Origin: Solobacterium sp.
Lineage (GTDB): Bacteria; Bacillota_I; Bacilli_A; Erysipelotrichales; Erysipelotrichaceae
Reading direction: 5' to 3'
NCBI GenBank assembly: GCA_017469355.1
Contig: JAFUGM010000021.1
Location: 1-37,334 of the forward strand
Length of the DNA stretch: 37,334 bases
Position 1 is the stretch's first letter, and each line of letters opens with the position of its first letter. The notes under the pieces were generated by a model that saw nothing but the letters and a program-made list of their open reading frames with translations, searched no databases and was not told where the DNA came from. A program made the translations under genes and the position numbers. Below are positions 1-8,000 of this stretch, piece after piece.

Positions 1-111
1 AACCGCTATCAGCCGACTGCTGAGAAACAACGAGAGCTCCGGGATATTCAGAATCGAAGAAAGCGCCAGAGAGAAGAAGAAAAACGGATGTCATTTATCG
101 CAAATGCGTAA
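1..111 (+). CDS. C-terminal tail of an unidentified protein (partial, cut by window edge)
   Basis: Frame 1 is open from the first base to a TAA at 109-111 and gives 36 residues. The tail is very rich in Arg, Lys, Glu and Gln and ends in SFIANA. Such a charged helical tail occurs in many unrelated proteins, including some transposases and other nucleic-acid-binding proteins, so I do not assign a function. It runs opposite to the next gene and has no visible partner. The real start lies left of the window, and chance openness over this length cannot be excluded. Confidence 0.4.
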   Translation, partial: NRYQPTAEKQRELRDIQNRRKRQREEEKRMSFIANA

Positions 112-209
112 CTTCCACCCATTATCGATACAGAAGAGCCAAGTGTATTACCCCTTTTCTTTTATAAATGATGAGTGTGCTGTCCTGGTTCTGACAGCGT
201 CCACTTTCA

Positions 210-1166
210 TTACCATAATCTGTTTCTCCACGTTTCCGAGAGAGATTCCATGATCCGAACAATTTCCGTCGTAATTTGACAACTTGTGACAATACTTTCC
301 GTTAACCCCTGCGCAATACAGGAATTGAAGTGTTCCACTTCATATACCAGTTCATGCGCGCATGGATGATCAAACGTCAGTGTTTCACCATTGTTCAGCG
401 TCACATATGCGGTTCTGGCCTTCCAGTAATCCGGGACTCGTATGGAGCCGTTATCACCCCAGATAACCAGTCCATTTTCCGCCAGTACATTGGTGCTGAT
501 CCGTGACACCCCAAGGATTTTACCACCAATATTCATATTTAGAACACATTGTTCTTCTACCTGACTGTTCCCGAATGTCGCAAGGCCTGTAACTTCACTC
601 AGCTCGCCTCCCAACATCCGTGCCAGGCTCAGAGAATATCCCGCATTGCCAAAGAGCGCACCGCCTCCAGCTTCTGCGGAATGAAGCCAGCCGTTATAAG
701 TCGCCGCACAGGAGGAAGAGAAGTCCATCATATGCACGGTGCCAAGTTTTCCTTCCTTGAGAAACTGGAGTATGTCCTGATAGACCGGGAGGAAGACCGA
801 CTTCTGTGCTTCGGTAATAAATAAGTTCTTTTCCTTCGCAAGGCGGAACAGTTCTTCCGCTTCTTTCACATGCAGGGTCATCGGTTTTTCCACAATGACA
901 TGTTTCCCTGCTTCCAATGCCTTCTTTGCGTATTCGTAATGAAGGCTGTTGATCATCGCCACATAAACCGCATCGATTTCCGGGTCCTGAAACAGTTCAT
1001 CATAGGAACCGTATGCCTTGGGAATGCCAAGCTGTTCCGCTGCCTGCTTCGCCGCTTCTAGATTTCTTGAGGCAATCGCAGCTGCGGTTCCGGTTCCGCT
1101 GTCATTCAGCGCAGCCACAAACCTGGGCACGATGGATGCGGTACTGAGTATTCCGTATCGAATCAT
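210..1166 (-). CDS. Gfo/Idh/MocA family oxidoreductase (dihydrodiol dehydrogenase-like)
   Basis: Predicted NAD(P)-dependent dehydrogenase of 318 aa acting on a sugar or sugar-like polyol in the cytoplasm; the substrate is unknown. The N-terminus starts directly with the Rossmann strand (IRYGILSTASIVPRF), where the usual GxGxxA is replaced by G-I-L-S-T-A as in dimeric dihydrodiol dehydrogenase-like members. The family motif EKP (VIVEKPM) sits near residue 93. The C-terminal half carries the sheet domain with GGGALFGNAGY. The start overlaps the stop of the upstream dehydrogenase gene by four bases (ATGA at 1163-1166), so the two genes are almost certainly co-translated. It is clearly a paralogue of the plus-strand gene at 3166-4131: both begin IRYGxLSTASIxPRFV and share the SLHYxYA and EKP blocks. 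Confidence 0.85.
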   Translation of the reverse strand: MIRYGILSTASIVPRFVAALNDSGTGTAAAIASRNLEAAKQAAEQLGIPKAYGSYDELFQDPEIDAVYVAMINSLHYEYAKKALEAGKHVIVEKPMTLHVKEAEELFRLAKEKNLFITEAQKSVFLPVYQDILQFLKEGKLGTVHMMDFSSSCAATYNGWLHSAEAGGGALFGNAGYSLSLARMLGGELSEVTGLATFGNSQVEEQCVLNMNIGGKILGVSRISTNVLAENGLVIWGDNGSIRVPDYWKARTAYVTLNNGETLTFDHPCAHELVYEVEHFNSCIAQGLTESIVTSCQITTEIVRIMESLSETWRNRLW

Positions 1167-2194
1167 TCACTTTTCTCCCGTTCAATCGTTACAGTTTTGC
1201 CAGTCTCAATGGACTCATGGACTGCTTCAGCGATCTTTTCCGCTTCAATTCCATCTGTGGTATCTGCCAGAAACGGTTCTCCCGTCCGCAGGCAGCGAAG
1301 GAAGTCGTACATCGGGTTATATCCAAAGCCGATCGCCCTGCCGTTGAATTCCTGCATGAATACGTAGTTTGGTGTACCGTATTTCTGCTCATTGTAGATC
1401 TCAACGCCACGGTACTGACTGTCTACCCGCAGGAGTTCATGCTCAGTGATGATCTGGGTTCTTCCATCATTGTTTTTGGAGAAACCATCCGGGAGAATCC
1501 AACTGTTTTCTACCGTCCACGTACATCCATTTTCAAAGGTGAGAATTGCGGTTGCGCTGTCGAGTGTATCTGCCCCAAGCGAGGAAAGATATCCTTTATG
1601 CCCTACCGCATAGACCTGCGTCACTTCACATCCCATATACCAGCGGATCAGATCATAACAATGCGTTCCAAGGAAATGAACCGGAGATGAATTATTTGAC
1701 CATTTGAACCACTTCGTCGGAACATCGATGATATCGTCCATGGACATATATCCCCGAATCGGAGCACCGCACTTCGGATCCGCAAGGCGGTTCTTGATTG
1801 CGATGGAAGCCGGGTCCCAGCGCTTGTGATAATCTACTGCGACTCTGACGTTGTATTTCTTCGCCTCGGCGATGATTTCTCTTGCGTCTTGCAGGGTTGT
1901 CGCCAGCGGTTTTTCGATTAATACCGGAATCCCATGACGGATCGCGCTCAGGGCAGGGTCCTTATGATAGCAGTCCGGTGTCGCTACCGTCACTGCGTCA
2001 AGATGTTCCTGCTCAATCATTTCATCCACACTCTCATACGTGTGAACTCCGAACTCCGCCTCTACTTTCGCCCGCAGTTCCGGGTTGAGATCACATACCG
2101 CGCAGAGCTCTGCTTCCTCGCATGTGGAGAAGGCCTTCAGATGGTTATACCCATAGATGCCAGCACCCACAACACCGACTCGTTGTCTGTCCAT
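1163..2194 (-). CDS. Gfo/Idh/MocA family oxidoreductase (inositol/sugar dehydrogenase type)
   Basis: Predicted NAD(P)-dependent dehydrogenase of 343 aa. The Rossmann fingerprint GVVGAGIYGYNH is at residues 6-17, followed by ATPDCYH and the EKP motif (VLIEKPLATT, about residue 97). DYHKRWDP is the usual catalytic-region block of myo-inositol/glucose dehydrogenase-like enzymes. I chose the ATG at 2194 because an AGAGGA ribosome site precedes it and the Rossmann fold begins there; the open frame continues to 2335 but that stretch encodes nothing family-like and crosses the rpiR terminator. The gene overlaps the next dehydrogenase by four bases. Together with the regulator upstream it probably forms a small sugar-catabolism unit. 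The substrate cannot be read from the sequence. Confidence 0.85.
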   Translation of the reverse strand: MDRQRVGVVGAGIYGYNHLKAFSTCEEAELCAVCDLNPELRAKVEAEFGVHTYESVDEMIEQEHLDAVTVATPDCYHKDPALSAIRHGIPVLIEKPLATTLQDAREIIAEAKKYNVRVAVDYHKRWDPASIAIKNRLADPKCGAPIRGYMSMDDIIDVPTKWFKWSNNSSPVHFLGTHCYDLIRWYMGCEVTQVYAVGHKGYLSSLGADTLDSATAILTFENGCTWTVENSWILPDGFSKNNDGRTQIITEHELLRVDSQYRGVEIYNEQKYGTPNYVFMQEFNGRAIGFGYNPMYDFLRCLRTGEPFLADTTDGIEAEKIAEAVHESIETGKTVTIEREKSE

Positions 2195-2269
2195 AATCAG
2201 TTCCTCTTTCGTTTCTACGTCTGGAGTATAATCCCGAACTGACCCGCCTCCTGTTTTTTTCAAAACATG

Positions 2270-2295
2270 AAAAAAGATGGAATTTTCACCATCTT
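2270..2295 (-). terminator. Rho-independent terminator after the rpiR-type gene
   Basis: Read on the minus strand, AAGATGG pairs with CCATCTT across an 8-base loop, and the second arm runs into a T tract. It lies 16 bases past the regulator stop, so the dehydrogenase pair downstream would need its own promoter or read-through. Confidence 0.7.
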
Positions 2296-2310
2296 CTGTT
2301 CCAGTATTCG

Positions 2311-3087
2311 TTATTGATTCTTCTTCGCGTAGCACCTTAACAACAACATCTTTTCCAATATGAACAAGGAGAGATTTCCACCGGTCAATCCCATTCCGGT
2401 ATCACTGTTAATCAATACATCCACCGCTTTAGAGGTTGAATGACAATCCGATGTAATCATGATAATCTTCGTATTCGCTGGTTTCCGAAAACGGACCGTA
2501 TCCTGGAAGAAATCGCGGAAGAAGTTTCCACTGCAGGAAAAGATAATCAGACAATCGCCTTCTTTCATGGAGCGAAGATATTCCGCCTGCTCATCCACGC
2601 CGGTAATTGGCGTACAGTCGATCCCAAGATACAGAAGATCATGGGATAACTGCAGTGCCGCATCTCCACTGTGCCAATGGCCCATCGTGAACACAGAGTG
2701 GGATTGAAGTATCGCTTCGGCTGCCTGATCCAGCAGGTCTTCCGATACCACCTGCTTCATATGTTCTACCTGTTTCTGCAGGTCATCTTCAAACGGAAGA
2801 ATCGTTCCTTCCTGAAACCGCGAGAAGATTTCCATTCCGTTCTGTGTCTGGGCCGCAAGTTCATTGAGGTCCTGTTTCAGGTCAAAGAAATCATCATAGC
2901 CAAGTTTTCTTACAAACCGGCTGACACTGGCATAGGAAACATTACATGCCTTTGAGATATCGGTTAGTGAAGCGTTATGAAGATGCGAAAAGTTATGGCG
3001 GAGATAGGTGCCAATCGCATAATCCACCGTTCCTGCCTCTTCCGTATTCAACAGTCCTTCAATTCTTACCAGAAGCCGTCGTTCCAT
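2311..3087 (-). CDS. RpiR/MurR family transcriptional regulator
   Basis: Cytoplasmic DNA-binding regulator of 258 aa, a normal family length. Residues about 1-80 form the HTH_6 domain (SLTDISKACNVSYASVSRFV, then RKLGYDDFFDLK, the typical RpiR signature). Residues about 115-245 form a SIS sugar-phosphate-binding domain (FTMGHWHSGDAALQL, then DCLIIFSCSGN). Family members sense a phosphosugar and repress or activate linked catabolic genes. The position between two dehydrogenase genes on its own strand and a divergent dehydrogenase at 3166 suggests that it controls all three. The start at 3087 has an AAGG sequence just upstream. The intergenic space to the divergent gene is only 78 bases, so any operator must be there; I could not identify a convincing palindrome. 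Confidence 0.85.
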   Translation of the reverse strand: MERRLLVRIEGLLNTEEAGTVDYAIGTYLRHNFSHLHNASLTDISKACNVSYASVSRFVRKLGYDDFFDLKQDLNELAAQTQNGMEIFSRFQEGTILPFEDDLQKQVEHMKQVVSEDLLDQAAEAILQSHSVFTMGHWHSGDAALQLSHDLLYLGIDCTPITGVDEQAEYLRSMKEGDCLIIFSCSGNFFRDFFQDTVRFRKPANTKIIMITSDCHSTSKAVDVLINSDTGMGLTGGNLSLFILEKMLLLRCYAKKNQ

Positions 3088-3165
3088 ACCTTATTGTTAT
3101 ATCATTTTCCTTCCCTTCAATGCGTTTCTATCGTCCATTCCGCTTCGGTTCGGTATGATGGAGAT

Positions 3166-4131
3166 ATGGAACACAGAATCAGATATGGAGCACTGTCCAC
3201 CGCCTCCATTCTTCCTCGCTTTGTGGGTGGAATGAATGAGACGGAAAACGGATGCGTTGAGGCAATAGCGTCAAGAACATTAGAAAAGGCACAGCGTACC
3301 GCACAGGAACTTGGCATTCCAAAAGCCTATGGTGACTATCATGAGTTACTGCAGGATCCCGAACTGGATGCGGTATATATTCCCGTCATGAACTCTCTGC
3401 ACTACAGTTACGCATACGATGCGCTTAAAGCAGGAAAACATGTGGTGATGGAGAAACCATTTGTCCTTCATACCTGGCAAGCCGAAGAACTGCAGGAACT
3501 AGCGGTATCCAACAGTCTCTTTTTGACCGAAGCGATCAAGACACCATTTTTACCGGTCTATGCGGCTGTGAAACACTATCTTGAACAACATCCTTCCAAT
3601 CGCATCCGCTATATGGAATTCAAGCAGTCCTATACCGGAGGCTCCTATATTTCCGGATGGAATAAAGAGAAGGAAAGCGGCGGTGGCGTCCTTTATGGAA
3701 ATGAAGCGTATTTCTTCCGCATGGCTGAATTCTTTGGTGGACTGGTTGAAGAATGTTATGGTACTGCGTCCGTTGGGCAAAGCGGTGTCGAAGATCAGAT
3801 CTCGCTTTCTGTCCGTTTACAGGATGGAATCCTTGCGGCCTTACAGGTATCCACAGAGGTGTTATTTGATAACGGCCTGACCATCTACCTTGATGAAGGA
3901 AGAATTGTCATTCCTGACTATTGGAAAGCAACCCACGCATTCGTAATAGAAGAAGGAACTGTTATTCAGGAATTTCATTTCCCGCATGACTTTGAATTAT
4001 GTTATGAACTGAGCCACTATAACGACTGTATACAAAACGGACTGACCGGAAGCCCGGTCAATCCGCTCTCATCAACGATTCGTTATATCGGTTATTGTGA
4101 AACTCTCTATCAGAGTTGGGACAAAAAATGA
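3166..4131 (+). CDS. Gfo/Idh/MocA family oxidoreductase, divergent paralogue
   Basis: Predicted NAD(P)-dependent sugar dehydrogenase of 321 aa, transcribed away from the RpiR-type regulator. The N-terminus IRYGALSTASILPRFVGG and the block SLHYSYAYDALKAGKHVVMEKP match the minus-strand protein at 210-1166, so the two arose by duplication or fill related roles. The ATG at 3166 was chosen because the Rossmann strand begins five residues later; the frame stays open further upstream but encodes nothing family-like. The ribosome site is poor: GGAG ends two bases before the ATG, while a TATGAT hexamer at 3154-3159 would place transcription start at or near the ATG, so leaderless expression is possible. 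The gene ends inside the shared terminator at 4124-4150. Confidence 0.85.
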   Translation: MEHRIRYGALSTASILPRFVGGMNETENGCVEAIASRTLEKAQRTAQELGIPKAYGDYHELLQDPELDAVYIPVMNSLHYSYAYDALKAGKHVVMEKPFVLHTWQAEELQELAVSNSLFLTEAIKTPFLPVYAAVKHYLEQHPSNRIRYMEFKQSYTGGSYISGWNKEKESGGGVLYGNEAYFFRMAEFFGGLVEECYGTASVGQSGVEDQISLSVRLQDGILAALQVSTEVLFDNGLTIYLDEGRIVIPDYWKATHAFVIEEGTVIQEFHFPHDFELCYELSHYNDCIQNGLTGSPVNPLSSTIRYIGYCETLYQSWDKK

Positions 4132-4150
4132 GCAGAATCTGCTCATTTTT
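4124..4150. terminator. Bidirectional intrinsic terminator between convergent genes
   Basis: AAAAATGAGCAG (4124-4135) pairs perfectly with CTGCTCATTTTT (4139-4150) around a 3-base loop, with T-rich sequence on the right and A-rich sequence on the left. The plus-strand dehydrogenase stop codon (4129-4131) lies inside the left arm, and the prs stop begins at 4154. It can therefore stop transcription from both sides. Confidence 0.85.
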
Positions 4151-4153
4151 GTT

Positions 4154-5128
4154 TTACACCAGACGATTATCGTAGAGATCGTAAACTCTGGAAACACTCT
4201 TGTGGTTCTGAATCGCTTCGATCGTCTCTGCCAACATATCTGCGATCGTCAGCTGCGTAATCTTTGTGGTTTTACTGCGCACTTCATCAGACAGCGGAAT
4301 GGAATCCGAGATTACCATTTCCGTAATCGGAGAAGCTTCAATCTTATCTACCGCATCACGGGAGAATACGCCATGGGTAACACCGACATAAATGTTCTCT
4401 GCCCCATGATCCTTAAGAATCCGACATGCGGCACAGAGTGAACCGGCCGTATCACAGATATCATCTACGACAACGACGTCTTTTCCATTTACGTCACCGA
4501 TGACGTTCTGCGCCTCAACCTCATTCGGTCTCGGTCTGCGCTTATCGACAATCGCAATGGGTGCACCATTCAGCGTTTCCGCCAGACGTCTTGCGCGTAC
4601 GGTTCCGCCATGGTCAGGAGAAACAACAACGAGTTTTCCATCGGGGATGTTCTTTTCCCGGAAATACCGTCCCAGCATCGGGATGGCTGTAAGGTCATCA
4701 ATCGGAATATTGAAGAAGCCCTGAATCTGCGCTGCGTGCAGATCTACTGTAACGATACGGTCCGCTCCAGCAACCATAAGCAGATCCGCTACCAGTTTGG
4801 AAGTGATCGGCTGATGACTTGCGGCCTTGCGGTCCTGACGGGCATAGCCGTAATACGGCATGACCAGTGTGATTTCTCCGGCAGATGCTCTCTTACAGGC
4901 ATCGATACATACCAGAACTTCCATCAGACGTTCTGTTACCGGAGGACATGTGCTTTGAATGATAAAGACGGATTTACCGCGGACAATTTCCTGCGGTGTG
5001 ACCATGATTTCACCGTCTGCGAAATGTTCAACTTTGATTTTCCCAAGTCCCAGTCCGAGTTCCTTCGCAATTCTGGACGCAAGATCTGTACTGGATGTCA
5101 ACGCAAAGATGACCGTTTCCTTCACCAT
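4154..5128 (-). CDS. prs: Ribose-phosphate pyrophosphokinase
   Basis: Makes PRPP from ribose 5-phosphate and ATP for nucleotide, NAD, histidine and tryptophan synthesis; cytoplasmic. Length 324 aa is typical of class I enzymes. Diagnostic blocks are PYYGYARQDRKA (flexible-loop and ATP-binding region), VVSPDHGGTVRAR, and the PRPP loop VVVVDDICDTAGSL. The start at 5128 has GAGGTGG eight bases upstream. It lies 68 bases downstream of the glmU-like gene, the same order as glmU-prs in Bacillus, and probably shares its transcript. Transcription ends at the hairpin directly after its stop codon. Confidence 0.97.
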   Translation of the reverse strand: MVKETVIFALTSSTDLASRIAKELGLGLGKIKVEHFADGEIMVTPQEIVRGKSVFIIQSTCPPVTERLMEVLVCIDACKRASAGEITLVMPYYGYARQDRKAASHQPITSKLVADLLMVAGADRIVTVDLHAAQIQGFFNIPIDDLTAIPMLGRYFREKNIPDGKLVVVSPDHGGTVRARRLAETLNGAPIAIVDKRRPRPNEVEAQNVIGDVNGKDVVVVDDICDTAGSLCAACRILKDHGAENIYVGVTHGVFSRDAVDKIEASPITEMVISDSIPLSDEVRSKTTKITQLTIADMLAETIEAIQNHKSVSRVYDLYDNRLV

Positions 5129-5196
5129 AACTTAACCACCTCTTCTAATCCCGGTTTGGATACTACAACATATTCCGTCGTGTGTCTATATTACAA

Positions 5197-6147
5197 TTAT
5201 GCAATTTCGGTGTTCTCATATACTCCTGCAGAAACAACCGCACCATCTCGTACCGTTACATTTCTGAGGAAGGACCCTGGCATAATTGTCACATGATTTC
5301 CGATGATCGTATCGCCATAGAGATATACATTCGGATACAGTTCACAATCTGTACCGAACGTCACAAACGGACCGATATAAGCGGTAGAGGGGTCAGCCAT
5401 CTGCACACCCTTCTTCATCCATAAGGTGTTGATATGATCACTGAGCCAGTGGTTTGCCCGGGCAAGTTCCACACAGTCATTGACACCCTGAACTTCTCCT
5501 ACATCCCCCGCCTGCACAGCAGTGACTCGCCAGCCTTTCTTACGGAAGATTTCTACCAGATCCGTGATGTAATACTCCTTCTGAGCATTGTCATTGGTCA
5601 GTTCCTTCAATGCCTCAAATAACTTCTGGTTATTGAAGGCATAGATTCCGGTATTGATTTCATGAACCTGCGCTTCTTCCTTGGTGCAGTCCTTGAACTC
5701 CACAATCCGAAGCACATCTCCCGCTTCATTTCGAATGACTCTTCCATACGCACCCGCATCAGGAAGCGATACAGTAAGCACGGCCATATCTGCCTGCTCC
5801 ACCGAAGCGTAGAGATTAGACAGTGTCCCGGTCTGGATTGTCGCCGCATCCCCATTGACAACCAGGGTTGCGCCGGTTTCTTCTTCCAGCTGTTTTGCCT
5901 GCATCACCGCATGCCCGGTTCCGAGCTGTGGTTCCTGCACCGCAAATTCACACTGGCCCTCCAGTGCTTCCATGACGGCTTCTCTTCCATACCCGACAAC
6001 GGAAACGACCCGTTCCGCGCCGCAGTTTTTCAAATTTCTTACAATCACTTCAACCATCGGTGTATCCCCGACTTTATGAAGCACTTTTGGCAGATCACTA
6101 TGCATACGGGTTCCTTTCCCCGCCGCAAGTACAATCGCATTTCGCAT
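5197..6147 (-). CDS. glmU: UDP-GlcNAc pyrophosphorylase, GlmU lacking the acetyltransferase domain
   Basis: Uridylyltransferase for UDP-N-acetylglucosamine, the peptidoglycan precursor. The whole N-terminal domain is present: LAAGKGTRM at 7-15 with the LPKVLHK lysine region, QEPQLGTGHA at 71-80, NGD with Asp100 at the metal-binding position, VEFKD, EINTGIYAFN and VQGVND. Full GlmU proteins are about 450 aa; this one stops at 316, after only the first few left-handed beta-helix repeats (from about residue 245). The residues that catalyse acetylation in E. coli GlmU lie beyond this point and are missing. The 68 bases to prs cannot encode the rest, so this is not a simple frameshift within the window. 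The start at 6147 has GGAGG ten bases upstream. Acetylation of glucosamine 1-phosphate must be done elsewhere if the pathway is standard. Confidence 0.88.
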   Translation of the reverse strand: MRNAIVLAAGKGTRMHSDLPKVLHKVGDTPMVEVIVRNLKNCGAERVVSVVGYGREAVMEALEGQCEFAVQEPQLGTGHAVMQAKQLEEETGATLVVNGDAATIQTGTLSNLYASVEQADMAVLTVSLPDAGAYGRVIRNEAGDVLRIVEFKDCTKEEAQVHEINTGIYAFNNQKLFEALKELTNDNAQKEYYITDLVEIFRKKGWRVTAVQAGDVGEVQGVNDCVELARANHWLSDHINTLWMKKGVQMADPSTAYIGPFVTFGTDCELYPNVYLYGDTIIGNHVTIMPGSFLRNVTVRDGAVVSAGVYENTEIA

Positions 6148-6169
6148 GAGTTTTCGTCCTCCGCCTGCT

Positions 6170-6175
6170 ATTATA
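6170..6175 (-). promoter_or_regulatory. glmU: Candidate -10 element of the glmU promoter
   Basis: The minus strand reads TATAAT, a perfect -10 hexamer, 22 bases before the glmU start. A transcript would begin near 6163 with a short leader containing the GGAGG site. No good -35 is seen at 16-18 bases, so the call rests on the -10 alone. Confidence 0.45.
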
Positions 6176-6205
6176 CCGAATCACAGGAAACGATGTGAGC
6201 CCGAT

Positions 6206-7171
6206 ATGTTAGAATTGAGCCCGATGAGAAGAAAACAGGACGAAAAACAGAAACCGATTCCAATTACCGCTTCCTTTACGGTAAAGAGAAGCTGTGAACT
6301 GCTGGAATTTCTGCTTTCCAAATATAACGGAAAGCTTTCCCGCAACAGTGTTAAGAAACTGCTGAGTGAGCACAAGGTGCTGGTCAATGGGGCTGTGACA
6401 ACGCAGTATAACTTTCCGCTTGCGAAAGATGATGAAGTTAAGATTGCGAAAAGTTCGGTGAAGAGCGCCCCAAATCCCGCTAAATCAAAGTCCCGCCCTG
6501 CTTCGACCCCCGCATTAAAGCCCTACATCATTTATGAAGATGATGACTTTCTTGCGATTAATAAACCTGCTGGTCTGCTTTCCGTTCAATCTGACAAGGA
6601 ACGCCATTGCGCTTATACCATGGCGGTTGAATATCTCAAAGAAACCAGTCCTTCCGCAAGACCCTATATTCTTCATCGCATCGATAAAGAAACCTCTGGC
6701 GTTCTTGTATTTGCGAAGAACATCAAACTTCACTCCATGTTAAAGACACACTGGAATGATGTCGTTACCATGCGTGAATACTATGCGGTTGTAAGTGGAA
6801 CCCCAGAGGAGCCCTCTGGTCACCTGGTTCATTACCTGAAGGAAAACGATCTTCATATGGTCTATGTCTCCAAGGATCATCGAGGACGTAAGGCGGTAAC
6901 GGATTATGAAACAGTGAAATCCTCCGGAACCTGTTCCCTTCTTCGTGTCGTTATTTCCACGGGACGGAAGAATCAGATCCGTGCCCAGTTGAATGAAATC
7001 GGACATCCTGTCCTTGGGGATGATAAGTTTCATTATGTGGAGTCTCCGATCGGACGTCTTTGCCTGCATGCGTCCATTCTGGAATTTCTTCATCCCATCA
7101 CAAAAAAACCGATGCGCTTTCACGCACCGGTTCCAACTGAATTCAAAACCCTGGTTGGGAAGAATCGATAA
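6206..7171 (+). CDS. RluA-family 23S rRNA/tRNA pseudouridine synthase
   Basis: Isomerises uridine to pseudouridine in RNA. The protein is about 321 aa. An S4 RNA-binding domain covers roughly residues 25-80 (LSRNSVKKLLSEHKVLVNG). The catalytic domain follows, with IYEDDDFLAINKPAGLLS and the signature RPYILHRIDKETSGV, whose Asp is the nucleophile. RKNQIRAQLNEIGHPVLGD is the usual C-terminal motif. The start is uncertain: ATG 6206 has only a weak GTGAG site, ATG 6224 is an alternative, and the open frame extends to 6146, where it would overlap glmU. It is the only plus-strand gene in this conserved block, is divergent from glmU and converges on ispE with a 29-base overlap of coding ends. RluA paralogues cannot be assigned to a specific uridine from sequence. 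Confidence 0.9.
   Translation: MLELSPMRRKQDEKQKPIPITASFTVKRSCELLEFLLSKYNGKLSRNSVKKLLSEHKVLVNGAVTTQYNFPLAKDDEVKIAKSSVKSAPNPAKSKSRPASTPALKPYIIYEDDDFLAINKPAGLLSVQSDKERHCAYTMAVEYLKETSPSARPYILHRIDKETSGVLVFAKNIKLHSMLKTHWNDVVTMREYYAVVSGTPEEPSGHLVHYLKENDLHMVYVSKDHRGRKAVTDYETVKSSGTCSLLRVVISTGRKNQIRAQLNEIGHPVLGDDKFHYVESPIGRLCLHASILEFLHPITKKPMRFHAPVPTEFKTLVGKNR
7102..7132 (-). terminator. Terminator of the tatD-rnmV-rsmA-ispE run, inside the rluA-type coding sequence
   Basis: On the minus strand AACCG and TGCG arms pair across a CTTTCA-type loop with one A/C mismatch, and the second arm is followed by seven T. It lies 11 bases past the ispE stop yet within the last codons of the convergent pseudouridine synthase gene. 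Confidence 0.75.
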
Positions 7172-8000
7172 TCTTTGTCCGCCGAACAAAGTAACCATTT
7201 GCCCGCATCAGATCGGAAGCCTCCCGAACTAATCGCGGGCTTTTTGTAATGCCAAAGACGGTGGATCCGCTTCCGGACATCAATACCCCATCAAATCCAA
7301 AGGCATCCAGTTCTTCTTTCACATCACGAATCGCCTTTACAAGATTCACTGAAACATCTTCCAGACTGTTCCCAAGACGGGATACCACACCTTCATAATC
7401 TCCTGATTCAAGTGCGGTTTTCATTCCGTCCACATCCGGATGAATCAGCGTGTCGAAGTTCAACCCGCCAAACGCCGCCTTCGTACTGACACCCATACGG
7501 GGTTTTACTAACAGAATTTCAAACTCAGTAGTACAGGTAAATGGAGTGAGCAGTTCCCCGATGCCTTCCACTAACGATGGTCGGTTCATGACACAGAATG
7601 GCACATCCGCCCCAACTTCCTTGGCCGTTTCAATCAGCTCACTGCGGGACAGATTCAGCCGCATCATCCGGTTCATCATCCGGATCGCGGCCGCCGCATC
7701 TGCACTCCCTCCCGCAAGACCTGCCTGAGTAGGAATATGTTTCTGTAAATTACAGGCAAATTCCTGATGGAAGCCATAGCGTTCCTGCATCACATGTATC
7801 GCCTTGATTACCGTGTTTTTATCATTGACTGGAAGATAGGAACGATTCACGCTCATAGTCGTCTCATCGGCAGGCGTCATTTCCAGCACATCATAAAAGT
7901 CCACCGGAACCATGATCATCCGCAGATCGTGATAGCCGTCTTCTCTTCGCTGTACAACATCAAGACACAGATTGATTTTCGCAAATGCGCGTTCTTTCAT
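7143..8000 (-). CDS. ispE: 4-diphosphocytidyl-2-C-methyl-D-erythritol kinase
   Basis: Phosphorylates CDP-methylerythritol in the non-mevalonate isoprenoid pathway, so this organism very probably makes isoprenoids by the MEP route. Length 285 aa is normal. The GHMP kinase ATP loop PTQAGLAGGSADAAAAIRMM lies at about residues 90-110; the N-terminal KINLCLDVVQRREDGYHDL and the C-terminal MSGSGSTVFGI are family blocks. The start codon overlaps the rsmA stop by four bases, continuing the tightly coupled run tatD-rnmV-rsmA-ispE. The 3' end overlaps the convergent rluA-type gene, and its terminator is in that gene. Confidence 0.96.
   Translation of the reverse strand: MKERAFAKINLCLDVVQRREDGYHDLRMIMVPVDFYDVLEMTPADETTMSVNRSYLPVNDKNTVIKAIHVMQERYGFHQEFACNLQKHIPTQAGLAGGSADAAAAIRMMNRMMRLNLSRSELIETAKEVGADVPFCVMNRPSLVEGIGELLTPFTCTTEFEILLVKPRMGVSTKAAFGGLNFDTLIHPDVDGMKTALESGDYEGVVSRLGNSLEDVSVNLVKAIRDVKEELDAFGFDGVLMSGSGSTVFGITKSPRLVREASDLMRANGYFVRRTKIIDSSQPGF

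Noticed and set aside
179-198. Hairpin GCTGTC/GACAGC downstream of the first dehydrogenase gene
   Set aside because: No T tract follows on the minus strand, so I do not call it a terminator.
2195-2335. N-terminal extension of the second dehydrogenase by 47 residues
   Set aside because: It would cross the rpiR terminator, and the Rossmann fold with an AGAGGA site starts at 2194.
5454-5465. Palindrome TTGCCCGGGCAA inside glmU
   Set aside because: Perfect, but unlike parS or the Noc box and explained by coding sequence.
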